Assembly: GCA_001598975.1 (NCBI GenBank)
Contig: BBXU01001320.1
Location: 1 to 48,936 of the forward strand
From: Parachlorella kessleri
Taxonomy: Eukaryota > Chlorophyta > Trebouxiophyceae > Chlorellales > Chlorellaceae
Direction of reading: 5' to 3'
DNA: 48,936 bases
A program made the position numbers and the translations under genes. Of this stretch, positions 34,242 to 46,538 are shown in pieces (the first letter of the stretch is position 1; every line of letters begins with the position of its first letter). The notes beneath the pieces were generated by a model. The model saw nothing but the letters and a program-made list of their open reading frames with translations. It was not told the origin of the DNA and ran no database searches.

Positions 34242-34516
34242 ATTTTCAGTGCGTCTAGGCGGCAGTCGTTGCGTACCGCTCCGGTCTAAAAGTCACAAAT
34301 AGTCACTTTGCGCCGTTTGCTCGACGAGATGCGCTACATGGGAAGGTCCCAAACACTTTATCACAGCACAGCAACGCCCATGGCAGTGCCGCCCCAGGCC
34401 GGCACTTGGGCCAGCGCACCATGGACCCTGGATGAAGTTCCTTTCAATAGGATGCCTTGACAACCAGCTACATGTATACTACATAGTTGCAGCTATACAG
34501 TTGCTCGGCTGTAACT

Positions 34517-34521
34517 TTACA
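34517..34521 (-). terminator. Candidate TGTAA polyadenylation signal of the TFIP11-like gene
   Basis: TTACA on the plus strand reads TGTAA on the minus strand, about 440 nt past the TFIP11-like stop codon. Assignment by position and algal consensus only. Confidence 0.35.
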
Positions 34522-34962
34522 GTAACCGAACGTATGCCTTTCCTTCCTCGTTCAGTGGTACTGTAGCCTCCGGTGCCAAGCACTGGTTCCCAGCCTTTCC
34601 AGCCTACGTGTGCACCAGCTCTGCAAGGACCAACCTTCCCTGTCGCCTCTCAAACTCGCCCCAAGCATGTGCACAACCCCATCAAGCTCTCCCCTCAAGC
34701 GAAACCGATACTGCGATCGTTGCGCGCGCGAGGGGCAGTTGGCCGGCAACAACATGTTGAACAGCTTCCCAAACAGCCATGCTCCTGAGCAAGGTGCATC
34801 CACACGACCCAGCTGGGCTTTCCCTACCCAGGGCTACTACCTTTCTAAATCCCAGTAGCGCAGGGGGTCAGCAAACAACTGTGCAGCCCCCCTGCTCAAT
34901 CCTGGCCTTGTAGCGGTGCTACATCACTCGTAACAGTCATGCCATGATAACCAGCCCTTCCA

Positions 34963-37900
34963 TCAGCCCCTGCCACCACCCGCCTTGGCTTGGGCTCTCC
35001 GCTGGTGCTCGTCATGCAGCTGCTCTAATGACACGCTGGCCCACTTGTCGCCCAGCTGAGCCCTGACCAGGTTCTGCGCGTTGTCCACCACACAGCTCAC
35101 GGTGCCAAAGGCGTACACCTGCAGGGGCAGGGAGCAGGGCATGGTGTGAGCTTGCTGTAGGGCGCCACCTCATGGGATCTCATACGACGACGGCCTGAGT
35201 AGCAAGGGCGCTGCCACACCCAGGTGTAGCAATTCACCCAATGGATCTCACCTCCCTCCTGCACGGCCTGGTATATTATCAGGTACATCGACGCACCCCC
35301 CAGGCACGCAGACCAGTGCATAGCGTAGGCAGGGCCGGCCGCACCTGCAGCCCCTCGAACATGCGCCCCGGCTTTGGCAGGAACTCCACCCCAACCTCGG
35401 CCGCGTAGTGCTCCACCAGCTGCCGCAGCGTGAGGGAGGAGGGGTCGAAGGGCGCGGCCGGCAGCGGCGGCTGAGCGGCTGGGAGCGGCGGCGGGGGAGG
35501 GCCTGCAGTCAATGGCGGCGCGGCCGGGCTGGGGACGCCAAAGCCGCCGTAGCCACCTGCAAAGGGGCAGGTAACAGTGTCTAAACGGCTTTCACACGGC
35601 ACAATCTCTGGCAGTATCGGGGGCAAGACCAGAGTCCTGACAGTGAAATGAATGAGTAAACACGCCCAGGCCTCGAGGCACAGCCGCGGACGGTCCTGAG
35701 AGTGACTCTCGAGCCACAATAAGGCAGCTAGAACTGCCGAGATGGGGGTTGTGACAGGGCGCCAGGAATCGTTTCAACATACGCAGAGGGTCATCCCGCC
35801 CGGAAGTGAGCTCACCATTAGCTGCCTGAGCCCATTGAGACTGCTGTGCTCCCCCGTCCACCGCATGGTTCATGAGGTTGAGGGCGGCCCCCATCTGAGC
35901 TCGTACCCGCTCGTGGTCTAAGAGGTCCTCTGGGAACTGGGACTTCCACCCCAGGTACCATCTGCAGCAGTGAGAATGCATCGAGGCTATAAAACTCAAC
36001 AAGTGCAGCAGGGTTGATTTGGCATCCGCAATATATTCCCCACCAGTGCCACCAGGCAGCACACATAGATGCAAAAGGTGCTGATAGCACTGCCAGACTG
36101 TGCGCTTACAACAGCAGTACATGCCTCTGGAGCGCCTATTACTTATGGACTGCTGCCAAGCCCTGGGGAACACATGCTACAGCGGGATGACCCAGCATTC
36201 TGTAGCCACCACCACGCAGCGCACACATCAACGTACATGAATTCCCTTTTCTTGCTCCTGCTGCCAAAGGGGCTAAAATACGAACGTGCAATCGACACTC
36301 AGGTAAACCACAACCATCCAGCCAAGCTGAGCGCCTAGCTTGCACGCAAGCACAGGCGCACAGCGCACGCACCTAGTGACCTCATCATAATTAGGGCTAT
36401 TGGCTAGCCAGTGCCGCAGCACCGCATGCCATTGAGGGAAGAAGAACTGCTCTAGCAGAGAAACCTGCAATGTCAGGTATAAATGTCGGTTTGGCTGGCA
36501 CACGGCAGCCGCCAAACTCCATGGCACCCTTTGCTGCTTCCAGAGGTGTGCCCCAGCAGCACACACAGGGAACCCCCCATTAATTCCTGACCCCTGCCAG
36601 ACGTCAGCAGGACACCTGCTGTGACGCCGGCCAAGCCAGCTACACCCGATCACAACTGCCTGAAGTTGTGGCATCTGACCCAATGGCCACGGAGATCCGG
36701 CATCCACTGGGATCCCTCACACGCACGCCCCTGCACTCACCAATTGCCCGGGGGGCATGACATCCTGCCAAGCCATGACCCACTGGAAGGGCTCCAAGTC
36801 CTGGTGGGCCGGGTTGATGGCCAACTCCTGGAGCGCAAACGCCAGCTTGGGCACGATGCTGCGTGCCAGCAGCGCCTCCCAGTCCCGGCTGTCAAACACC
36901 TGCAAACAAAGGGGGCACGTGGCTTGGGGCGGCAGCAACTGGGCTGGCAGGCTTTCATGGCATGAGGCCCAGTAAGGTGCTTACTCAAACCAAACCACTA
37001 AACTCACATCAGAAGCCCATCAACTCATTGCCCACATGTTCTGATGCTGAAGTCAGCAAGGACTGCCTGTCATTCGTCACTTCAGTTACCCTACCAGGCG
37101 ATCGAGCCTCGGCAGCATCGGGGGCGTTATGCTCTCCAAGCTGCCAGGGGTCTGACAAAGCAGGCACACGCGAACAACCCCCACACCATCACCACACACA
37201 TGCAACACACATGGCACGGGCATACGCAGCTCCTACCTTGTGCCAGGGCGCAAGTATGATGTGCGCGCTCTGGTCGGAGGGGTGCCAAGCCTGGAGCGCG
37301 TTGGCAAACTTGAAGCGGATGACGGGCCAGAACTCCGTCATCTGCTGGCCCAGGAATGGCTGCAGCGAAGGGGAGGAACCGAGGGTTGGGCTCAAGGGGA
37401 ACCACGGCAAAGCACCCCTAAGACACTACCAGCGAATACCTGGTCATTCCCCTGCATTCAAATCCTGAGACCACCCAATAAGACTCCTGCATCATAGACC
37501 AGGGTTCAACCTTGGAAACAGCAACCTCCAAAGCCAAAGGGAGCCCCAAAAGTGGGTCGCAAGGGTTATAAATACACAATTGGGTCAACACACACTCCAA
37601 CCCCGAAACTGTCTCCCACGCATTCCCCAGCGCAACAACAGTGCACCCCCGCCCCCAACCGTGCCCCACCCGTGCACCGCCTCACCAGCCAGGGGTGCAG
37701 CCACGTGTGCAGCGCCACGGTGTCCCGCAGCGGGTCCCAGGCCGTCACGGCCTGGCGCAGCCGCGGCAGCACCAGGTGCAGCATGACGTGGTCCAGGGCC
37801 CCACGCGGCAGCAGCGGCTCCCACACCTCCATGAACCGTTCCAGCCGGGCGGCGTCCCTGCAGGGGTGGAATGCACAATCTGACTAATCTTAGTGCAGCA

Positions 37901-40900
37901 TGACGTGATCCAAAGCAGCAGGGCCTTCCACGCCTCCTTCGACTGCTCCAGCCGGGGGGCGTCTCTGCAGCTACCAAGGGGAAGCCAGTTCCATTAAAAG
38001 GCACAAAAGGCATGCAATGGGCAGCAGATACGAACCTCAAAACGTACAAACGCCCAGCCTGGATGCACGCCTGCAGGTACGGGATAACGTGCATCACAGA
38101 GGATGGTAGACAGAGGGGCAGGGGCTCCCACACCTGCATACGCCCTCAACCACTAGTGAGCACATCTCCCTGAACACACATGGAAACTCAATCTACAAGA
38201 GAGGGCATGTAGCATACCAGTGAAGAGGCGAGAGCGCCCGGTAAGCATGGCTTAGCATGCGGGGGTTGGACAGCGCAGCACCCTGCGATCATGGCACACA
38301 AGGCTCACCGGGGGTCCCAGCTGTTGGTCAGGTCCTTCCGCAGCGGGGGCAGCAGCAGCTCTGCCACCAGGCGGGTGAAGGGGTCGTCCGCGTCGCCCAT
38401 GTCGTGCTGCAGCACGCCCTGCCGCTGCAAAGCAGGGGCGCAGGGGGAGCGCCGTGTGATGCACCACCCCCGGAAGTTCTTACGCAGAGCGCGGCAGCGG
38501 ACAGTCAATGTACAGTATTGTGCAGGCATAAGACAGGCCAAGGTAAGGAGGTACGCAGAGCAGGCGCGGCAAGAAGCCAGGCTTGCTCGCTCCTGCAAGG
38601 GAAAGCAGGACGCTGCCCTTCCCAACTCAGCAGGGGCCCACCTGTGACTCGCTTTCCAGCAGCGGCCTCCAGGCTGCAAACTCCGCGGCACCCAGCTCCG
38701 GCTGCTCCAGGGGCGACCAGTGCTGCAGCAGCAGGCCCAGCCGCGGCAGCACCTGCGGCAATGGCAACAGGCATATCCTTGTGCACAAACTCGCAATACC
38801 ATGCCTCATAGGAGCAGTTGTGATCCAGCAGGGCAGGGGCTACTGAACAGCCCACTGTCACAACACTCTCAACGACGGTACAGAAGGAGCCGCCAGAAGT
38901 AACACCCTACTAGGTTGGCACTGTGGCTGTAGGTGAGTTGCACCTCAACCCCCCCATGTGTCTATGGGTCATTTGGGTGCATGCCTCCGTGCTCTGCCAT
39001 GCCTTGCTGTGCCGTGCTGTACCGTGAATGCACTGCGCCACCCCCACCTGCGCCAGCGCCGCCGCTGCCAGGTTGTACATGGTGTACTCCTCGCGGTGCG
39101 CAGCACGCAGTTCATGGTACGTCCCCTCCAGCTCCTCCAGGCTCATGTGGGCAGCCTGCAGAACGCCAGACCCATGCGAGATCACTATGTACTGTCATTC
39201 ACGCAAGACAGGGACCCAACAGCTTTGACTCCTCGACCAGGTGGTAGCATGCAAGGGGTCCCGCCTCTCTCTGAGGCTTTGCGAGCCAATTTCTGGACAC
39301 GCAGAATTTTTCACAGTACAGACGAGTCCTTTTTCCCGCAGGCATGGGCGGCGGTTAAGGAAGGGAGCCAGAGGTGCAGCCTTGTAAGAGATCCCCGGCT
39401 GGATGGAGGCTGCAAACACATTATTATCAAAGGGCAGCCCCTTCCGATGCTAATATGTGATGCCACACATCGCCTCCCAGCATCGGGTCAGTACCCATGC
39501 AGTACCCGGTTCACAGGCCGTGACGGGCGCGCGGCAGCCATGGCAAGCAGCCAAGGCGCTGCAGGCACCACGGTGGGAGGGTTCTGCCACGCGTCCAGCA
39601 GTCAGGGCGGGCCCAAGGTGACCACCGCTGGCGCCAGCCACACCAGTCTTGCAAGTGAAGCAAGTATGAACTCATTGCAGTAAGGAAGCAGTAGGAAAAA
39701 TCGCTAACAATACCTGTGCCTTGGAGACGGCCTCGAGCACAAAGCCCATGCGGTCGACGGCCTCCTGTTGCAGCCGGACCTCCTCCTGCAGCCGCTCCTG
39801 CTCCTTCCCCAGAATCACCTGCAGCAAAGGGAATGGACAGGACGCAGCCTTGGGAACTTGCGGCGCGCCATTTGTCATCCCGGGTCCAAGGCCAACTCCC
39901 TCCTGCCGCAGCTTCTCTAGCTCCTTGCTCAACATCGCCTGTGGACAGCTTCCATCTTGGTAGGAGCCCCAAATGCCAGGGCACCGCCTCCCCTAACACA
40001 CTGTTTTCCCTTGCCCCAAACGCTCCTCCCATTTTCACAAACTGCAGAGCAACCCTGGTAGGCGCACAAGCGGAGAATATGATGAGAGAAGCGGGTTATC
40101 GGGGACAGCCTCAAACATAAAGGGGTGCTCACTACTTGTTGCTGAGGAGCTGCCTCAGGAGCGTCCAACACACAGCGGACAGCAAAAGAAGAGTGGCTTA
40201 CATGCTCTTCCATGCGCCAACGTCCCCTATAGATATGCCATCACCCCGACCCTCCACGCCCTCCCTCCCACAGCGACCTACTGGCCACCGGTGCCCACGG
40301 CAACCATGGGTTCCCATCCCGAAGACTGCATGCTAACATCCAGCCAATGCCCACCCGCTTCGCACAAAGTCCAACAGCAGGCACCCAGCACAGTCACCCC
40401 CCTCCCAAACCCTTCTCCCAAAACCCTCTACACCCAGCAAGCCCCCGCCCAGCCCCACTACCACCCACCCACCGCCGTGTCCTTCTCGTGCCGCAGCTTG
40501 GCGTCCAGCCGCTGTATGTCCGCCTCCGCCAGGTCTACAAGCAGCCGCAGGTTGTGCTGCAGCTCGGGCATCGGCACGGCCCCGCTGCCGTCGCCCCGCT
40601 CGTCTTGCACGTTCAGGTGCTCCAGGTTAGTCACCACACGGGCCTGCAGGCGTGGCGAGAGAAACCAAGAGGCCGTGGCTCGCGGTGAATAGCAAGGAAC
40701 CCAAGGCAGCGGGTGACTTTCGGCCCATATCATCCAAGCGGTTGCCGCCCCCTCCAGCTCAGTACGACCCCGCCTGACACATTCCGCCCGCACGCCGGCA
40801 GCCCACCTGGGGGCCACGCATGTCGATGATCGTCTGCCGCTCGGCGCCTGCGCCCCCGCCGCCCTTCTCCCCCGCCTCCTCCAGCACCTCGCTGGCCGTC

Positions 40901-43900
40901 TTGTAGGAGCGCTTGGCCCTATCGTCCGCGTTGCGCCGCTTCCACAGCTTGGCCTCCTTCTTCACGTCCACCTGGGCGGGGAAGGAGGGTTGCAATGATC
41001 CAAGTCCTGAATCATGTGGCTTTGTAGGTGCAGGGACAGCATTAAATGGCATGTGGCAGCAGCCCCTAAAACAGCAGGGGTCTGAGATCACAAAACCAAG
41101 GTACCACCAGACGAAGATTTACAAGCGGCGCAGCCCTGCCCTGCCCCTACCCGTCCTGCCTTGCTCCTCCTACACTGCTCGTTGGCCGACCCACCGGACG
41201 CCGCAGTCTCCTACACCCCCTCCCCCTTACACCAGCAAACCACCCTAGAACTTAAATCTGCCCTGCCGCCTCCCATCTGGTGGTATTCGCATACCCGGCT
41301 TGCCACCCCAATGCTGCCACTGTCCCCTCCTGCCCACCTCCTTGGGGTTCATCAAGGCTATTAAGACCAGGGTCCCACCCCGCGCATTCAACAACTGCAG
41401 GCCCATAACAGCCATGCCCATGCTTCACCCAGACCACCGCCGCCCCCGCCCCCGCCTCCACCCACCGCCGCCTCGCCCGCCTGCTGCTTCTTGCCGCGCC
41501 CCCCCTCCTCCTCCTTGCCCTCCACAAGCATCTTGGGCTCGGTGCGGTCGCCAAACCCCATGCCCATGCCCTTGGGCCGCAGCTTGGCCTCGATCGGGCG
41601 GGAAATGCCCTGCACCACGCATAAAATATTGCAGAGCAGTCGTCGGCAAGGAACTCTCAGTTGACATTGGGTACCAAGATTTGTTTTGGGCAACACCCAG
41701 GGAATAGCGGACCTTGTGCCCAGCAGAACGTGGGCAAGAACCCGGCAGCTTCTGTGCCACACCTCCCGGTGCGGCCCAGAGTATGATCCCTGGGTCCCAA
41801 GAGTATGATCCAATGACTACGGCTGACTACGTGCCTTCCTTCCTGGAGCCTGGCAGCTCACGCCACCTCACTACCCCAAGTTGGTATCTTCATCACACCT
41901 GCCTAAGAGTCGGGCCCAGTTCCAGCACCTTCTGTACGTCCGGGCACCGCCAGTAGACCACTCAGCATACCTGACCTCCCCGGTGGGCACCCGCATTCCG
42001 TCCTTATGCACCATGCAGCCCCGCACCCGCCCATGAACACATGCATGCACACCCAGCCAGCCACCCAGGCCAGCCAACTGGCTTCACCACTCACCTGCTT
42101 GTTCTTGCCCAGCCCCCAGCCCCAGATCCCACCCTGGCTAGCACCCCATCGTCGCCCCCAAGGCCAGGAGCCCCTTCCCACGTCCCGACACCCCTACCCA
42201 CCTGCTTGTTCCTGCCCAGCCCCTGGCCCTCCACATACCCCATCTTGCCGAGCAGCTTCTGCCCAATGCCGCGCGTGTGCTGCTCAAATTTCATGTCTCC
42301 CGCCGCCTTGGCCTTGCTGCGAGCCTTCTCCTCCTTGGCTGCCGCCTCCTGCTTCTTGCGCCGCTCGTCGGCCTTCTGCTTGACCCTGAAACCAGGCGGA
42401 GGACATACAGCAGGGGGAGCGATGACAACCAGTACGGAGGTGGATGGACGAGCACGTGCAAGGTGGCACCAGGCAGGTCCTAGATGGGAAGATATTGAGC
42501 AAGAGCAGGAGTCAACGCGGGTCCTGCTAAACCCATGTGTGCACGCCGCTCCTGAGACTCCACTACCGTTCGAATACATCACAGCCTGCCCCGGAAAAAA
42601 TAGGGCACGGAACCAGAGGCTATCAGGGTGCCAAACCTCATTTGCCAGCCCGCCTCCCTGTACCCCAACACACCCCACCTCTCCGCAACTCTGCCACGGC
42701 ACCTGTGCCAGCTGCGCTGAAGAACCCTTTAGGCAGCACCGACATCAAGGGTTCTTCGGCGCCACTTCGCCAAGCCCTTAACCCGCATTACCCACCGCTT
42801 GCCAAAGGCTGTCGGCAGGAACTCCTCCTCTTCTTCGTCCTCCTCCTCGCCCCCCGCCCCCCGAGGCTCGGCCTTCACTCGGGTATACGCAGGCGCCCCG
42901 CCGCCACCCCCTGCCGACCCCAGCCCTGCGCCGCTGCTGAAGCCCAGGCCGCCACCACCCCCTGAAAAGCCTAGTCCCCCGCCTCCTCCACCTCCAGCGC
43001 CCCCAAACCCCAGCCCAAGCCCCCCTCGCGGCCCTTCCTCCCTTGGCTGCTCTCGGGAGGCGCCATTGGCGCCCAGGCCCGTCCGGGCGCTGGCGCCAAC
43101 GCCTGCTGCCCCTGCTGCAGAGAAGCCAAGGCCTGCAGGGGCACCGCCTGCGCAGCAGGGCAGGACGGACACGTAGTGCACCCACACGCGAGTGCAGGAA
43201 GCAGCCAGCACACCCTTCCCACGGATAATGCTACCCACCATTCTGAGTAAGTATTGCAGCGTGCAAGCTGCCGTCATGCATACACAGTGCCAGCAGGCAC
43301 CATAGCGGTTGCTGCTGCTCGAATCGTCTGGTGCAGACAACCAGGGCAGACAACTGGGCCATTTATGTCATGCTATATGCTTGTTTTGGTGCTGCCTTTG
43401 AGGGCACGACCATGGAGAGCCCAAACGCCACAGCAAAAACAGCTGATCACATATGCAGGCCTGCTCACCTGCCTCCTTTGCTGCCCCTTCCTCATCATCG
43501 TCCCCATGCTTAATGACCCCAGATGACACAAAGCCCACGGGGCGCGAGTAGTCAGCTTTCTGCCGGCCCCCCTTCCTCCCCCGTGATTCGTATTCGTCAT
43601 CTGCAAGTCAGTGGCATGAGGACGGGAGGACGGGAAAGATTGAAACGGGTGGCCGATGTGTTCCTGAGCAACGACACTTCATGCCCAGCAGACAGCGGTG
43701 ATGCTTGCGCCAGTGGCAAGGGACTGGGACCCACGCGGCCATGGCAGCAGCCAGGTTCGCAATTCTGCCTGCGCTCAAACCCACTGAAGGCTTGCCTACA
43801 GGCGTGCCTAGACACCACAGCATTGAGGGCGGCAGCCACAGTCCACCGAGTCCACTAAATAGTGACACCACATCACCTGAGTTCTCCAAGAAAGACCCAT

Positions 43901-44128
43901 ATATTTGCTCTTCCTTGGTTTGGTGTTGTCGCTTGCGCTTCCCTGCACACCCAACCAGCATGTTCAGGTCATGAATAGCATCGTCCCAGCACTGAGAGAC
44001 CATGGAGGAGCCAGAGTGCCATCCAGCAGACCTGTGTAGAAGAACTCCCCGCCAATCCACTCCCCTCCCTCGAAATCGTTGTCCACGTCAAATCTATCAT
44101 AGTGCTGCTCTTCGTCAAGGCCAGCCAT
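34963..44128 (-). CDS. TFIP11: G-patch spliceosome-disassembly factor TFIP11/STIP1 (Ntr1-like)
   Basis: Twenty minus-strand exons: 44128-44032, 43942-43877, 43600-43469, 43147-42796, 42385-42202, 41609-41466, 40971-40807, 40643-40473, 39938-39897, 39818-39714, 39155-39048, 38752-38642, 38424-38309, 37857-37686, 37359-37237, 36899-36741, 36464-36373, 35961-35816, 35556-35345, 35118-34963; 2853 nt, 950 aa. The order matches plant STIP: acidic start with [29 protein letters not shown], a Gly-rich stretch with repeated GLGF, a G-patch (~252-277, [19 protein letters not shown]) followed by [18 protein letters not shown], a coiled-coil region, and the GCFC-type C-terminal half ([62 protein letters not shown]). 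Family members bring the helicase DHX15/Prp43 to the spliceosome through the G-patch to release the intron lariat. Donor GGA|GTTGGC of exon 9 is weak. Intronic ghost exons are listed separately. Confidence 0.93.
37893..37964 (-). pseudogene. Ghost copy of TFIP11 exon 14 (adjacent)
   Basis: On the minus strand CTGCAG at 37970-37965 is followed by AGACGCCCCCCGGCTGGA, GGAGG.GTGGAAG and ACGTCATGCTGCAC. This parallels the real exon starting at 37857 (GGACGCCGCCCGGCTGGA, GGAGGTGTGGGAG, ACGTCATGCTGCAC). A net loss of about 10 nt shifts the frame, and the second half of the exon and its donor are absent. It is a decayed tandem duplicate sitting just before the real exon. Confidence 0.85.
38069..38133 (-). 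pseudogene. Second, more diverged ghost of TFIP11 exon 14
   Basis: On the minus strand, after TATGCAG, comes GTGTGGGAGCCCCTGCC, encoding [20 protein letters not shown], which resembles [20 protein letters not shown] of the real exon 14. It lacks the preceding [11 protein letters not shown] part. An older fragment of the same duplication is the best explanation. Confidence 0.6.
42088..42125 (-). pseudogene. Ghost copy of the G-patch exon 3' end with its donor
   Basis: On the minus strand GGGCTGGGCAAGAACAAGCA followed by GGTGAGTG (donor at ~42093) repeats the true exon 5 end GGGCTGGGCAGGAACAAGCA followed by GGTGGGTA (exon end 42202). The ghost donor is closer to consensus than the real one. 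Similarity to the rest of the exon is lost. Confidence 0.7.
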
Positions 44129-44495
44129 GATACGAAAAAACAGGAAATTGCACGGATGGGGAGCAAGTTGTTGGGGCGTGAGACGGACCTCAGCCCATGC
44201 TAAAGCATTTTCGTTGGAAGTAGGGCAGTCCAGGGTGCAGCGATGAATGGAAGTTTACACCCTGCACGACGCCCACAGCAGGAAGGGCGCTGCCGCCTCG
44301 GCCAGCACAAGATGACAGGGCCGGGCGGCAGGGGAATGCCACCCATCCTGCCTGGTTTCATTACGCACAGCAACTCATCTTGGGCCTAAGTTTTGATCTC
44401 TGCTTGGATCTGGCCTTCCAAGGGAGCGCTCTGCCTTGTGGTTGTTACAGCTCCCCCCTCTTCTTGTCAGTTGACCCGTTGTCAGGCTCATAAGC
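44129..44495. promoter_or_regulatory. Divergent promoter of TFIP11 and the first 8-Cys gene
   Basis: 367 bp between two outward start codons. It contains GGGCGCTGCCGCCTCGGC at 44285-44302, an 18-bp string also found upstream of the second 8-Cys gene. Confidence 0.55.
44285..44302 (+). promoter_or_regulatory. Conserved 18-bp upstream element, copy 1
   Basis: GGGCGCTGCCGCCTCGGC lies 193 nt before the first 8-Cys gene's ATG and recurs exactly at 46842-46859, 212 nt before the second gene's ATG. Both are preceded by AGCAGG. It may be a shared promoter element or simply retained from the duplication. Confidence 0.5.
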
Positions 44496-45584
44496 ATGGG
44501 GCTGCAAAAGCTGGCCGGGTTCTCCATGGTGTTCTTCGTCTTGTGTGCCACAGTTCACAAGGCTCAGGGTAAGGTCTGATTGTGTGTGTGGCCAGCTGCC
44601 TGTCCAGCTGCTGCCGGCTCTACACCATGCATGCTGGGCCAAGCCACTCACAATCGGCAGCCAGGTTGGACGTATGTGCACAACTACGAAGTTGTAGTTG
44701 ACGGGATCTGAGGCTGCCTTGCAGGCTCTGCCTGCAGTGAGGAACTGAGTGCCCTGCTGCAAACCTGCTTGCCCCAGGTGACCCTTGTGCCAAGCAGCAA
44801 CAATGTCAGCATGCAGTGTTGCGCGTTTGGCTTGCCGAGGCTGTACCCCCAACGCACTGCGAGGCGTACTAGAGGCAAGCGTGGGATGCTTTTGGAATAG
44901 GGGTTGGCTTGCAGCACTGCCAAGTGCCTGCATGTTTGCAATCTGCCCGTTCTAGAGACGCATGGTTGGTACCGTGCAGATTTCCGCGTCTGCTATGAGT
45001 ACATTTAGCAAGGCCACCAGCCCTGTGCCGGCCAGCACCATATCCCAGCTGGCTGCTGAGGGTCCCAAGCCAGACGCCAACTGCTGTGCCAAGAGCAAGG
45101 CCTTCTTCACGCAAGCAACCAAGGACAGGTGAGAAAGTGTGGACAGGGTGTGGTTGATAGAGGGCGGTTCAAGCATGCAACAGTGAAGCATCAGTGAAAC
45201 TCCAAGCTTGACTACTCTTTGGTGGTTCCGTGCTGAGTTCTCTAAAGTGGCATAGCATGGAAACAAGGAATAAATGCTGCAAGCTGCCAGCGCCGGACGC
45301 AAGGTAAACTTTGGGGTCTTGCCAGTGTCTATGCCCCACAGGCTTGCCTGCCGATTCACTGCAGGATGCAGGTTTAAGCCACCTGTGTTATGCGCTGCAG
45401 GTGTGCCTGCGACGCTGACTACAAGCACGGCCTTGCGACTCTGCTCAACATTACGCCCCCCTGTGGCATCTTCGCAATGGTCGACCTTGACGGTGCTGGG
45501 TGCGGGTTCAAGGCGGTCCCCGTGGTGTGTGAAACTGGGAGCCAGTGTGTGTCCTGCGGCCCACAGAAGGCGTGTGTTGCATAA
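44496..45584 (+). CDS. Secreted 8-cysteine-motif (lipid-transfer-like) protein, copy 1
   Basis: Four exons: 44496-44568, 44725-44777, 44980-45128, 45401-45584; 459 nt, 152 aa. Residues 1-~24 (MGLQKLAGFSMVFFVLCATV, then HKAQG) form a signal peptide. The mature part has the plant 8-cysteine order C..C..CC..CxC..C..C: SACSEELSALLQTC, NCC, RCACDADY, PPC, GCGF. Four extra Cys follow in a C-terminal tail ending QCVSCGPQKACVA. That pattern is typical of the lipid-transfer/protease-inhibitor fold, in which disulphides cage a helical bundle with a hydrophobic cavity; ligand and role are unknown. The neighbour at 47072 has identical exon lengths except exon 3 (149 against 143 nt). A TGTAA at 45810 is the likely poly(A) signal. 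Confidence 0.82.
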
Positions 45585-45809
45585 ACATTTTGCTGTGCGA
45601 AGCTGCGAGAAGAACTCAGAAGTAGGATTTGCAAGGGCAGGCAGCCCGCGCTGCCTGCTTAGCTGAGCCCACCCGGGCCATGTGGTCATGCTCTACAAGC
45701 CTTTCTACTACAGGCCGAGCCGTAGTGTCATCCCTCCCTTGTATATATGTCAGCCTCCTCGATCTGCCTTCACAGTTGGATTACTATAGCTCGAGCCACC
45801 CAATGCATG

Positions 45810-45814
45810 TGTAA
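45810..45814 (+). terminator. Candidate TGTAA polyadenylation signal, 8-Cys copy 1
   Basis: TGTAA 226 nt after the stop codon of the first 8-Cys gene, at a normal 3' UTR distance for a green alga. Confidence 0.4.
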
Positions 45815-46151
45815 GGGAAGGCTCACAACTGGCAGAAAGCTTTTCTCTAGGCAGGACAGTTCACATAGGGCTCACATAGGGCACAGATGCTTGGCACTGG
45901 AGGGTCATGCAGCCGCCTTCTCCTCAAGTCCGGCTCGGACAGCCGCACTTACGCTGGGACCCATTTGCTAAAAGAGTTCAGCTTCTGAACTGGTTTCTCA
46001 TCAATGTGCGGCAGTTAAGGCATGACAGCTAACCCAGCCAACAGAGCTGGGTCGAGCAAGGATGGAAACCTCAGCAGGCAGCAGGTGAAGGCATCTGAGT
46101 TCCTTTGACAGACTTTCCATAGGTCTATCAGCAGTGCAACACAGGTTGTCC

Positions 46152-46538
46152 ATGGCAGCTTCAATGGTGGCTCGTCAGCACCCGGTGCAGTACTCCTGAA
46201 ACAGGCTCAGGGTAGGCACACACCTCACAGGCTGCATACTTGCATCCGCCTCTGTCCGTACAGGTCGGCCCTATCCTCTGTTTGCACTACCTACAACCTT
46301 GACCAGTAGAGAAGGAACCCCCAAGGCCAAGCGGTGCACAATGCACGACTTTGGCTGCTTAGCCCAGCAGGGACTGGGCTAGCAGAGCGGATGAAGATGG
46401 CCATTGCGACACCTGAACACCGGTGCCAGCGCTGTGTGCCCGTGTGCCAAAAGGTGCGGGGGAACCTGTCAAACCACTTGCGTGCTGGTGCCCGCCCGTA
46501 TAACACCACAAAGTACTTACCTGCTTGCCATACCCCAG
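46152..46538 (+). pseudogene. Possible decayed third copy of the 8-Cys gene
   Basis: From an ATG at 46152, AATGGTGGCTCGTC...GTGCAGTAC...CAGGCTCAGG then GTAGGC echoes exon 1 of copy 1 (CATGGTGTTCTTCGTC...GTGCCACAGTTCAC...AAGGCTCAGG then GTAAGG) and reaches a similar donor at 46212. At 46519-46538 ACCTGCTTGCCATACCCCAG resembles the exon 2 end ACCTGCTTGCCCCAG. The frame is broken by a TGA and exons 3 and 4 are not recognisable. Similarity is short, so this stays tentative. Confidence 0.3.

Larger units (their letters stand above)
33703..34962. other. Intergenic region: root-cap-like gene promoter and TFIP11 3' side
   Basis: About 1.26 kb. It should contain the promoter of the minus-strand root-cap-like gene (right of 33702) and the 3' UTR of the TFIP11-like gene (left of 34963). 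It also holds a GC-rich hairpin (34221-34241) and a minus-strand TGTAA (34517-34521). No gene supported. Confidence 0.5.

Noticed and set aside
38222..38300. Minus-strand segment reading [18 protein letters not shown] as an extra TFIP11 exon
   Set aside because: Joining it needs a 26-nt intron or breaks the frame. The exon at 37857 joins in frame and matches plant STIP proteins without it. It may be another decayed duplicate.
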